21,113 nt of DNA, taken from positions 1 through 21,113 of the forward strand of contig DFGY01000054.1 of NCBI GenBank assembly GCA_002372505.1, in the 5' to 3' direction. The notes under the pieces are model-generated. The model saw only the letters and a program-made list of their open reading frames with translations. It ran no database searches and was not told the DNA's origin. The stretch is from Firmicutes bacterium UBA3738 (GTDB lineage Bacteria; Bacillota; Clostridia; Peptostreptococcales; Anaerovoracaceae). The position numbers were made by a program, and so were the translations under genes. Position 1 is the first letter of the stretch, and each line of letters begins with the position of its first letter. This document shows positions 15,778 through 21,113 of this stretch, in pieces.

Positions 15778-17307
15778 ATGGAAAAGTACATAATGGCGCT
15801 GGATCAGGGAACCACGAGCTCCCGGTGCATAATCTACGACCACAGCGGAAATATTATCAGCGTGGCTCAGAAGGAATTTACGCAAATATTCCCGAAACCC
15901 GGCTGGGTAGAGCACGACCCAATGGAAATATGGTCTACTCAGTTTTCCGTCGCTCAGGAAGCTATGGCCAAGGTCTCCCTGACTCATGAGAACATTGCCG
16001 CAATCGGCATTACAAACCAGCGTGAGACCACGGTAGTGTGGGACAAGGACACGGGCAAGCCTGTATATAACGCCATTGTGTGGCAGTGCAGAAGGACAGC
16101 AGAGTACTGCGAAGAATTAGCCGAGACGAAGGTGAATAGCAAGACCTATACGGAGCTAATTAAGGAAAAGACCGGCCTTAAGGTAGACGCCTACTTTTCC
16201 GGGACGAAGCTGAAATGGATTCTCGACAACGTGGAAGGCGCCCGGGAAAGGGCAGAGGCCGGTGAGCTTCTCTTCGGAACTATCGAGACCTGGCTCATAT
16301 GGAAGCTGACAGGCGGCGCGGCTCACGTAACGGACTATTCCAATGCCGCCCGTACTATGCTGTTTAACATACATGAGCTTAAGTGGGACGAGGATATTCT
16401 TGAAATCCTTGGGGTGCCAAAGGCAATGCTGCCTGAACCTGTGCCTTGCAGCAAGATTTACGGAATGACGGACCCGGATATATTCGGCGGCGAGGTGCCT
16501 GTTGCCGGCGCCGCAGGAGACCAGCAGGCGGCCCTCTTCGGACAGACCTGCTTTAATGCCGGGGAAAGTAAAATGACCTACGGTACCGGTGGCTTCATGC
16601 TTATGAACACCGGGGATAAAGCCGTCACATCGGAAAACGGGCTATTGACGACTATTGCCTGGGGGCTACCAGCAGATAGTGGTGTAGATGTAACATACGC
16701 TCTTGAAGGCTCGGTCTTCGTTGCCGGAGCTGCAATTCAGTGGCTTCGGGACGAGCTGGGCATTCTTGACAATGCGGCCCTTTCTGAAGAAATGGCCGTT
16801 AAGGCCGGCAGTACAGATGGGGTAATGGTGGTTCCCGCCTTTACGGGACTGGGGGCGCCATATTGGGACCCTTACGCCAAAGGGTCGATTCTCGGAATTA
16901 CCAGAGGTACCACAAAGGAGCAGATAGTCAGGGCCACCCTGGAGTCTCTGGCATTCCAGACGGCAGACCTATTTGAGGCCATGAGTTCAGACATGTCCAG
17001 CGTAGATGTCCTTCGCGGATTCGAAAAGCTCAACGTAGACGGGGGAGCCTGCGCAAATGATTTCCTCATGCAGTTCCAGGCGGACGTTTTGAACATTGGA
17101 GTAGTAAGACCCAAGGTCATAGAGACAACTTCCCTTGGAGCGGCCTATTTAGCCGGTCTGGCAACAGGATACTGGAGCAGTACCGATGACATAAAAGGGA
17201 ACGCGGAAATCGACTGCGTATTTGCCCCGGACATGGACGGCGCATATAGAGAAAAGCTGCTGGAGAGGTGGGCGAAAGCCGTTGCAGCAACGAGAACTTT
17301 TGTATAA
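15778..17307 (+). CDS. glpK: Glycerol kinase
   Basis: The 509-residue FGGY kinase has length and motifs typical of GlpK: the phosphate-binding loop LDQGTTSSRC (8-17), glycerol-site QRET (81-84) and VWQCRRT, catalytic D248 in GAAGDQQAALFG, and YALEGSVFVAGAAIQWLRD in the FGGY C-terminal lobe. It phosphorylates glycerol with ATP to sn-glycerol-3-phosphate in the cytoplasm, feeding lipid synthesis and glycolysis. AGGAGG (15765-15770), 7 nt before ATG 15778, fixes the start; a further ATG at 15754 overlaps hemW and has no ribosome site. The segment MTDPDIFGGEV (230-240) aligns with the loop where Bacillus and Enterococcus GlpK carry the histidine phosphorylated by HPr; no histidine is present here, so PTS activation is probably absent. 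No glpF or glpD neighbours it, and coupling to hemW is unusual. Confidence 0.95.
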   Translation: MEKYIMALDQGTTSSRCIIYDHSGNIISVAQKEFTQIFPKPGWVEHDPMEIWSTQFSVAQEAMAKVSLTHENIAAIGITNQRETTVVWDKDTGKPVYNAIVWQCRRTAEYCEELAETKVNSKTYTELIKEKTGLKVDAYFSGTKLKWILDNVEGARERAEAGELLFGTIETWLIWKLTGGAAHVTDYSNAARTMLFNIHELKWDEDILEILGVPKAMLPEPVPCSKIYGMTDPDIFGGEVPVAGAAGDQQAALFGQTCFNAGESKMTYGTGGFMLMNTGDKAVTSENGLLTTIAWGLPADSGVDVTYALEGSVFVAGAAIQWLRDELGILDNAALSEEMAVKAGSTDGVMVVPAFTGLGAPYWDPYAKGSILGITRGTTKEQIVRATLESLAFQTADLFEAMSSDMSSVDVLRGFEKLNVDGGACANDFLMQFQADVLNIGVVRPKVIETTSLGAAYLAGLATGYWSSTDDIKGNAEIDCVFAPDMDGAYREKLLERWAKAVAATRTFV

Positions 17308-17348
17308 TAATACTTGAATTAATCACCAATATAGTTTACCATGGAGTC

Positions 17349-17423
17349 AGGAAGGAGTCGTTAAACGACCAACCCGACCTTTTGACGGTCGCCGCCTTAG
17401 TTCACGGCTTTGGCGGCTTTTTT
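17349..17423 (+). ncRNA. Candidate ~75-nt antisense RNA opposite the micro-gene 3' region
   Basis: TTGAAT (17314-17319), a 17-nt spacer and TACCAT (17337-17342) could start a plus-strand RNA near 17349 that ends at the T tract at 17423. It would contain GTCGT-TAA-ACGAC (17358-17370), a GACC/GGTC hairpin, and the GC-rich terminator stem. It would be fully complementary to the 3' part of the minus-strand micro-gene transcript. An alternative start is the TATAAT at 17303-17308 overlapping the glpK stop. The RNA is inferred from signals only; the same region could simply be the glpK 3' end. Confidence 0.3.
17391..17423 (+). terminator. Rho-independent terminator (glpK transcript and/or antisense RNA)
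   Basis: GCCGCC (17391-17396) pairs with GGCGGC (17412-17417), followed directly by six T residues (17418-17423). An inner GCC/GGC pairing within the loop could strengthen it. It sits 84 nt after the glpK stop and could end both the hemW-glpK message and a short plus-strand RNA opposing the minus-strand micro-gene. Confidence 0.8.
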
Positions 17424-17434
17424 AATTGTAATTG

Positions 17435-17512
17435 TTACGCGGATTCCTTTGAAGGAAATCGTAATCGCAATCTTATCCAATTAAGGCTCTTTCCTTTCTC
17501 GAATCTCACCAT
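17435..17512 (-). CDS. Basic 25-residue micro-protein with very strong ribosome site; type I toxin-like locus
   Basis: On the minus strand, AAGGAGGTG (plus 17519-17527) lies 6 nt before ATG 17512, which opens a frame of 25 codons ending in TAA at 17435. The peptide begins MVRFEKGKSLNW and is rich in Arg/Lys alternating with hydrophobics (IRLRLRF). An in-frame ATG at 17518 is too close to the ribosome site. A good promoter lies upstream (17599-17627), leaving a structured leader of about 80 nt. A second overlapping frame downstream encodes an alternating pattern, IAITISFKGIRVTITIKK; a single-base -1 shift near AATTGG (about 17478) would join it to the first 11 residues and give a product of about 38 residues. 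I do not recognise the protein. Architecture resembles type I toxin genes, but the peptide is basic rather than a classic hydrophobic toxin. Confidence 0.5.
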   Translation of the reverse strand: MVRFEKGKSLNWIRLRLRFPSKESA

Positions 17513-17598
17513 GCGCATCACCTCCTTGGCGGTGGAAATGTAGTAAGATGATTAAGGTCGAACCAGCCGCTTCAGCACTGCCTTCCTGACTAATAAAC

Positions 17599-17627
17599 AT
17601 AATATCGCAATTAGAAATAAAAGTCAA
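17599..17627 (-). promoter_or_regulatory. Strong minus-strand promoter for the micro-gene
   Basis: Read on the minus strand: TTGACT (17627-17622), a spacer of exactly 17 nt and TATTAT (17604-17599). Transcription would start near 17592, so the RNA 5' end coincides with the AGTCAGGAAGG arm of the inverted repeat. It is back to back with the riboswitch promoter on the other strand. Confidence 0.65.
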
Positions 17628-17659
17628 TTATGAAAATAATAGTAAAGTAAACGTTTCCC

Positions 17660-17688
17660 TTGACATAGGACCTTCCAAGTTATAACAT
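17660..17688 (+). promoter_or_regulatory. Promoter of the riboswitch-transporter transcript
   Basis: A perfect TTGACA (17660-17665) is followed after 17 nt by TAACAT (17683-17688); TATAAC at 17681 with a 15-nt spacer is an alternative. Either puts the start at about 17693-17700, immediately before the riboswitch P1 stem. Confidence 0.6.
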
Positions 17689-17700
17689 ATTAGCAATTGA

Positions 17701-17868
17701 GATAGAGGCTGCGCTTTATTATCAGTAGCCTTCCCGCCGGGGCACCTGCAGTGCCGGGGAGGTGAAAGGAATGAGCGCCGAGGTCGGGCTGATGCTGCGG
17801 GCATAGCCAAGGCTGGGCAGACGGAATAATATCTGTCTGACTGTCGCACGAAGGTGCGGGGAGCTATC
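17701..17868 (+). promoter_or_regulatory. Lysine riboswitch (L box)
   Basis: P1 is closed by GATAG (17701-17705) and CTATC (17864-17868). Conserved L-box segments follow in order: GATAGAGGCTGCG, AGTA (17723-17726, the loop-E-like part of P2), GGTGAAAGG (17761-17769), GCGCCGAGG in the junction, GACTGTC before P5, the P5 hairpin CGCAC-GAAG-GTGCG (17845-17858), and GGGGAGCTATC at the 3' end. Length (168 nt) and order match the known lysine aptamer. Lysine binding should stabilise P1 and favour the terminator downstream. Confidence 0.92.
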
Positions 17869-17924
17869 CTTGATAAGAATATAGCTTTATGATTATCAAG
17901 CGGCTCTGTTGGGTCGCTTTTCTT
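17869..17924 (+). terminator. Riboswitch expression platform: hairpin plus intrinsic terminator
   Basis: CTTGATAA (17869-17876) pairs with TTATCAAG (17893-17900). AAGCGGC (17898-17904) pairs with GTCGCTT (17913-17919, one G-U), followed by T-rich sequence to 17924. The two stems share AAG at 17898-17900, so they compete. ATAGC (17881-17885) can also pair with GCTAT (17863-17867) of the aptamer 3' strand, a possible antiterminating alternative to P1. Ligand-bound state is expected to terminate; the exact switching pairs were not resolved. Confidence 0.7.
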
Positions 17925-17995
17925 ATCCGGAAACCTAAAGGAATCTCAATGCGCAATAATAACTAATTATCAAAGCAAAGATTGGAGGATTTAAC

Positions 17996-19639
17996 ATGAG
18001 AAAGAAGTTACCACTACTGGGCGCCTTAAGTGCGTTCATAGTAATGGCAATGCCCATGCTAGTGCTGGCTGCCGAGAAGGAAGCGGAAAAGCCGGCTCTG
18101 TACGCTACGGGCTGGGCGGTACTGCCGCCGCTGATTGCTATCGTACTGGCGCTTATAACAAAGGAAGTATACAGTTCCCTGTTCCTGGGAGTTGTAGTCG
18201 GAGGCGTACTCTTTGCCGGAGCCGACTTTGCCGGAATACTTAACCACGTATTTATAGATGGAATGGTTGGGGCACTTTCCGACCCATGGAACGTTGGTAT
18301 TCTCATATTCCTGGTATTCCTGGGAATCATGGTTGCCATGCTGAACCTATCCGGGGGAAGCGCAGCCTTCGGACGCTGGGCGGCAGGTAAAATAAAATCA
18401 AGAGCAGCTGCTCAGGGGTCCACGGTTTTCCTGGGCATGCTCATATTCATTGATGACTATTTCAACTGCCTGACAGTAGGTAGCGTAATGAGACCTCTTT
18501 CAGACGAATACAATGTGTCAAGAGCTAAGTTGGCCTATCTTATAGACGCCACAGCTGCACCAATTTGTATCATCGCGCCTATTTCATCATGGGCAGCCGC
18601 AGTCAGCGGATTCGTAGAAGGGGAGAACGGATTCACAGTATTTGTTCGTGCTATTCCTTATAACTTCTACGCTATACTGACTATTGTAATGATGTTCGCT
18701 CTCATTGGCATGAAGTTCGATTACGGTCCCATGGCCCGCTTCGAGAAGAACGCATCCGAGAAGGGCGACCTGTTCACGGTTCATGATGCTGCAGCTGCAG
18801 AAGCCGCAGAGGAAAATGCGCCCATTAACGAGAAGGGCAAGGTTGTAGACCTGGTTGTACCTATACTTATGCTCATTACCGGAGCAGTTATCGGCATGAT
18901 TTACACAGGTAAATTCTTCAGCGGCGAAAGCTTCAAAGACTCCTTTGCCAATGCCGACGCATCAGTTGGTCTGGTGCTGGGCTGCGGAGTGGCACTGATT
19001 CTGACTGTAATATTCTACTCTGTACGCCGCGTCCTGCCGTTCAAAAGGTGCATGGACTGCGTGCCTGAAGGCTTCAAGCAGATGGTATCGCCAATTGCCA
19101 TACTGACACTGGCATGGTCCCTTAAAGCCATGACAGACAGCCTTGGACTTTCAGATTTCGTAAAGAAAATGATAGGTAACAGCGGTAGCTCATGGATGTC
19201 ATTCCTGCCGGCAATCATATTCCTTATCGCAGTAGTTCTCGCCTTTGCATCAGGTACATCCTGGGGAACATTCGGAATGCTCATTCCCATTGCAATCGCA
19301 GCCACACAGAACGCACCGGAGCTTATGTACGTTTCAATTTCCGCATGTATGGCAGGCGCTGTATGCGGTGACCACTGCTCACCCATATCCGATACCACCA
19401 TCATGTCATCAGCCGGCGCAGGCGTTAACCACCTGGCTCACGTATCAACCCAGCTGCCTTACGCACTGACCGTTGCAGGCGTATCCTTCGTAGCTTACCT
19501 GGTGGCAGGCTTTGTCAAGAGCTGGGTAATCTCATTGCCCATCGGCGTCGTCCTCATGATACTCACCCTGGTGGTAATCAAGAAATCATTCGGCACACCC
19601 ATAAGCAACCTGAAAGAATACACCAGCGACCCACAGTAA
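17996..19639 (+). CDS. NhaC-family Na+-coupled transporter, probable lysine importer (LysW type)
   Basis: The 547-residue membrane protein carries NhaC hallmarks: FIDDYFNCLTVGSVMRPLSD (about 151-170), DATAAPICIIAPISSWAA, SGTSWGTFGMLIPIAIA, and GDHCSPISDTTIMSSAGAG (about 458-476). About 11-12 hydrophobic segments are visible; the first (about 6-26, ending VLAAE) might be a signal peptide or a membrane anchor. NhaC proteins are classed as Na+/H+ antiporters, but L-box-controlled members were predicted from comparative genomics to be lysine transporters (called LysW, a name also used for an unrelated amino-group carrier). The riboswitch directly upstream supports that reading here. GGAGG in TTGGAGGATTTAAC sets the start. 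The gene is transcribed alone and ends in a strong terminator. Transporter family certain; lysine substrate is inference. Confidence 0.88.
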   Translation: MRKKLPLLGALSAFIVMAMPMLVLAAEKEAEKPALYATGWAVLPPLIAIVLALITKEVYSSLFLGVVVGGVLFAGADFAGILNHVFIDGMVGALSDPWNVGILIFLVFLGIMVAMLNLSGGSAAFGRWAAGKIKSRAAAQGSTVFLGMLIFIDDYFNCLTVGSVMRPLSDEYNVSRAKLAYLIDATAAPICIIAPISSWAAAVSGFVEGENGFTVFVRAIPYNFYAILTIVMMFALIGMKFDYGPMARFEKNASEKGDLFTVHDAAAAEAAEENAPINEKGKVVDLVVPILMLITGAVIGMIYTGKFFSGESFKDSFANADASVGLVLGCGVALILTVIFYSVRRVLPFKRCMDCVPEGFKQMVSPIAILTLAWSLKAMTDSLGLSDFVKKMIGNSGSSWMSFLPAIIFLIAVVLAFASGTSWGTFGMLIPIAIAATQNAPELMYVSISACMAGAVCGDHCSPISDTTIMSSAGAGVNHLAHVSTQLPYALTVAGVSFVAYLVAGFVKSWVISLPIGVVLMILTLVVIKKSFGTPISNLKEYTSDPQ

Positions 19640-19672
19640 GGAGCGTTTCACGGGGACAGGCTTTTTGTTTCA
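19639..19672 (+). repeat. 34-nt repeat, copy 1, at the transporter stop codon
   Basis: These 34 bases (beginning AGGAGCGTTTCACGGGGACA) are identical to 21077-21110. The copy begins with the last base of the transporter TAA. It contains GTTTCA twice, flanking a GGGGACAGG core, and shares the GACAGG motif with the paired-hairpin element at 14495-14581. Confidence 0.85.
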
Positions 19673-19690
19673 CCTAATAAATGGAAATTC

Positions 19691-19722
19691 GAAGGGCGGC
19701 TTTAGGGCTGTCCTTCTTTTTT
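19691..19722 (+). terminator. Rho-independent terminator of the NhaC-type gene
   Basis: GAAGGGCGGC (19691-19700) pairs with GCTGTCCTTC (19707-19716), 10 bp with two G-U pairs and a 6-nt loop, followed by six T residues (19717-19722). Confidence 0.85.
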
Positions 19723-19725
19723 CGT

Positions 19726-19754
19726 TTGACGAACGGCGCCCGGACGGATAGTAT
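19726..19754 (+). promoter_or_regulatory. rarA promoter placing the start site at the ATG
   Basis: TTGACG (19726-19731), a 17-nt spacer and TAGTAT (19749-19754) form a good promoter directly after the terminator. Transcription would begin 7-8 nt later, at 19761-19762, which is the rarA ATG. No ribosome site is present. Confidence 0.6.
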
Positions 19755-19761
19755 ATTAACC

Positions 19762-21075
19762 ATGGAACAAGTAACTTTTTTTGAAAACAATGTGCCTCAG
19801 CCCTTGGCGGCGAGACTAAGACCCGACGACCTGGACGGATACGCAGGCCAGCAGCACCTTCTTGGAAAGGGCAAAGTGCTGCGTAACCTTATCGAGTCGG
19901 ACCAGATTTCTTCAATGATTTTCTGGGGGCCTCCGGGAGTGGGGAAGACCACCCTGGCGCGGATTATCGCCAACAGGACTAAGGCGTCATTCATAGATTT
20001 CTCTGCGGTTACCAGCGGCATCAAAGACATCCGCGAGGTAATGCAGAAAGCCGAAAAGAACAGATCCTTCGGGGAGAAGACCATCGTTTTCGTTGACGAG
20101 ATTCACAGATTCAATAAGGCCCAGCAGGACGCATTCCTGCCCTTCGTCGAGAAGGGGAGCATCATTCTCATAGGAGCCACCACGGAGAACCCTTCCTTTG
20201 AGATTAACGGCGCTCTTCTGTCCCGGTGCAAGGTCTTCGTGCTCAAGGCGCTGACCCGGGAAGATTTGATGCAGCTTCTGAACAAGGCCCTCACCGATGA
20301 TGCCGGCTTCGGCGACCGGGAAGTGGATATTAGCGAGGACATTCTCGGGAAGATTGCCGGATTCTCCGACGGAGACGCCCGGGTGGCTCTGTCCACTTTG
20401 GAAATGGTGGTGCTCAACGGTGATATCGACGAGCACGGCAGGGTTCACGTGACGGACGAGACCCTGGAGCAGTGCATTTCCAAGAAGTCTCTTCTCTACG
20501 ACAAGGACGGCGAGGAGCATTACAATCTCATTTCCGCCCTCCATAAATCCATGCGCAATTCCGACGCCGATGCGGCGGTTTACTGGCTGGCCCGAATGCT
20601 GGAGGCCGGGGAAGATCCGATTTATATTGCCCGCAGAGTAACCCGCTTCGCCAGCGAAGATGTGGGAATGGCAGACCCTCGCGCCCTGGAGATAGCTGTG
20701 GCGGCATTCCAGGCCTGCCACCTTATAGGAATGCCGGAATGCTCCGTGCATCTGACTCAGGCGGTTGTCTACATGTCTCTGGCGCCCAAGTCCAACGCAA
20801 TGGAAGTGGCCTACCTTACTGCGGCGAAGGATGCCAGAGAGCAACTGGCAGAACCGGTGCCCATGCATATTCGTAATGCGCCAACGGGCCTCATGAAGGA
20901 CCTGGGTTATGGGGAAGGTTACCAATACGCCCACGATTACGAAGAAAAGATGACGAAAATGCAGTGCCTGCCCGATTCACTTGTGGGCCGTGAATACTAT
21001 AAACCCACTGAGCAAGGCCACGAAGCAAGATATAAAGAACGTTTAGAACAAATAAAAGAATGGAAGAAAAGGTGA
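19762..21075 (+). CDS. rarA: RarA/MgsA replication-associated recombination AAA+ ATPase
   Basis: From ATG 19762 the product is 437 residues, the normal RarA length. N-terminal PLAARLRPDDLDGYAGQQHLL is the RarA/clamp-loader-like lead-in. Walker A is GPPGVGKT (56-63), Walker B VFVDEIH (109-115), sensor 1 ATTENPSF (139-146), followed by LLSRCKVF. The helical C-terminal oligomerisation domain has ISALHKSMRNSDADAAVYWLARML and RRVTRFASEDVGMADPRAL. RarA acts at stalled replication forks and DNA gaps with SSB. The frame stays open 81 nt upstream, but that region is the preceding terminator and the promoter, and family N-termini match 19762. There is no Shine-Dalgarno sequence and the -10 box ends 7 nt before the ATG. 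The TGA stop is part of the GGTGACAGG start of the following repeat. Confidence 0.93.
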   Translation: MEQVTFFENNVPQPLAARLRPDDLDGYAGQQHLLGKGKVLRNLIESDQISSMIFWGPPGVGKTTLARIIANRTKASFIDFSAVTSGIKDIREVMQKAEKNRSFGEKTIVFVDEIHRFNKAQQDAFLPFVEKGSIILIGATTENPSFEINGALLSRCKVFVLKALTREDLMQLLNKALTDDAGFGDREVDISEDILGKIAGFSDGDARVALSTLEMVVLNGDIDEHGRVHVTDETLEQCISKKSLLYDKDGEEHYNLISALHKSMRNSDADAAVYWLARMLEAGEDPIYIARRVTRFASEDVGMADPRALEIAVAAFQACHLIGMPECSVHLTQAVVYMSLAPKSNAMEVAYLTAAKDAREQLAEPVPMHIRNAPTGLMKDLGYGEGYQYAHDYEEKMTKMQCLPDSLVGREYYKPTEQGHEARYKERLEQIKEWKKR

Positions 21076-21113
21076 CAGGAGCGTTTCACGGGGACAGGCT
21101 TTTTGTTTCATCA
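21071..21113 (+). repeat. 34-nt repeat, copy 2, supplying the rarA stop codon (runs to window end)
   Basis: Positions 21077-21110 are identical to 19639-19672. This copy is preceded by GGTGAC, so the longer unit starts GGTGACAGGAG, as in the minus-strand reading of the hairpin at 14495-14527. The TGA at 21073-21075 ends rarA. The element may continue beyond the window. Confidence 0.85.

Larger units (their letters stand above)
17345..17591. repeat. 11-bp perfect inverted repeat bracketing the micro-gene
   Basis: AGTCAGGAAGG at 17345-17355 is exactly complementary to CCTTCCTGACT at 17581-17591. On the minus-strand RNA the 17591-17581 copy lies at the predicted 5' end and the 17355-17345 copy lies in the 3' region. 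The two ends could therefore base-pair and circularise the message. Confidence 0.7.

Noticed and set aside
17268..17543. 91-residue plus-strand frame running from the end of glpK into the gap
   Set aside because: Starts inside glpK in another frame and crosses the terminator; no ribosome site. The signals in this gap favour the minus strand.
19681..19761. N-terminal extension of rarA from ATG 19681
   Set aside because: The extension covers the upstream terminator and the rarA promoter, and does not match RarA N-termini.
19987..20934. 315-residue minus-strand open frame inside rarA
   Set aside because: Long only because of codon bias in rarA; the plus-strand protein has all RarA motifs.

Overview
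The window looks like chromosomal DNA from a low-to-medium GC, anaerobic Firmicute (Clostridia). The Clostridiales family XIII/Mogibacteriaceae type of host-associated anaerobe is a guess only. Support comes from Bacillus-type Pho boxes and sigma-A promoters, strong AGGAGG ribosome sites, an L-box lysine riboswitch, a Gram-positive surface adhesin ending in a sorting-type tail, and HemW, GlpK and RarA proteins of the Firmicute type. No rRNA, tRNA, CRISPR array, insertion sequence or phage gene was seen.

Layout: (1) 1-440 is the 3' end of a membrane 4Fe-4S ferredoxin-domain protein. (2) 441-831 has no intact gene, but a decayed 3' end resembling the 23S rRNA uracil methyltransferase RlmD/RumA lies at about 446-600. 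(3) 832-4798 is a phosphate module: Pho-box-like repeats and a promoter, a PhoB/PhoP-type regulator, a PhoR-type kinase overlapping it by 8 bp, and a Na+/phosphate cotransporter with a PhoU-like tail. (4) 4876-14487 looks like accessory surface cargo: a lipoprotein peptidylarginine deiminase of the Porphyromonas PPAD type, and a 2671-residue multidomain adhesin (BspA/DUF285 repeats, pilin-type isopeptide domains, a diverged eight-copy repeat, Mub-like and CshA-type units, and a noncanonical TGDE sorting tail). (5) 14495-14581 is a paired-hairpin terminator and REP-like element. (6) 14604-17307 is hemW-glpK. (7) 17308-17995 is an information-dense non-coding stretch. It holds a terminator, a minus-strand micro-gene with its own strong promoter and complementary mRNA ends (a type I toxin-like architecture with a possible antisense RNA), and, facing the other way, a promoter, lysine riboswitch and terminator. 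(8) 17996-19639 is an NhaC-family transporter, read as a lysine transporter because of the riboswitch. (9) 19762-21075 is rarA. A 34-nt identical repeat lies directly at the stop codons of both the transporter and rarA.

How the parts work together: the first module senses and imports phosphate. The PAD/adhesin pair points to host-surface interaction. hemW (heme handling) and glpK (glycerol entry) share a transcript. The NhaC-type transporter should be switched off when lysine is plentiful. Two genes (hemW, rarA), and possibly the PAD gene, have -10 boxes 6-7 nt before the start codon and no usable ribosome site, which suggests leaderless mRNAs. The most novel-looking item is the minus-strand micro-gene locus at about 17340-17627.
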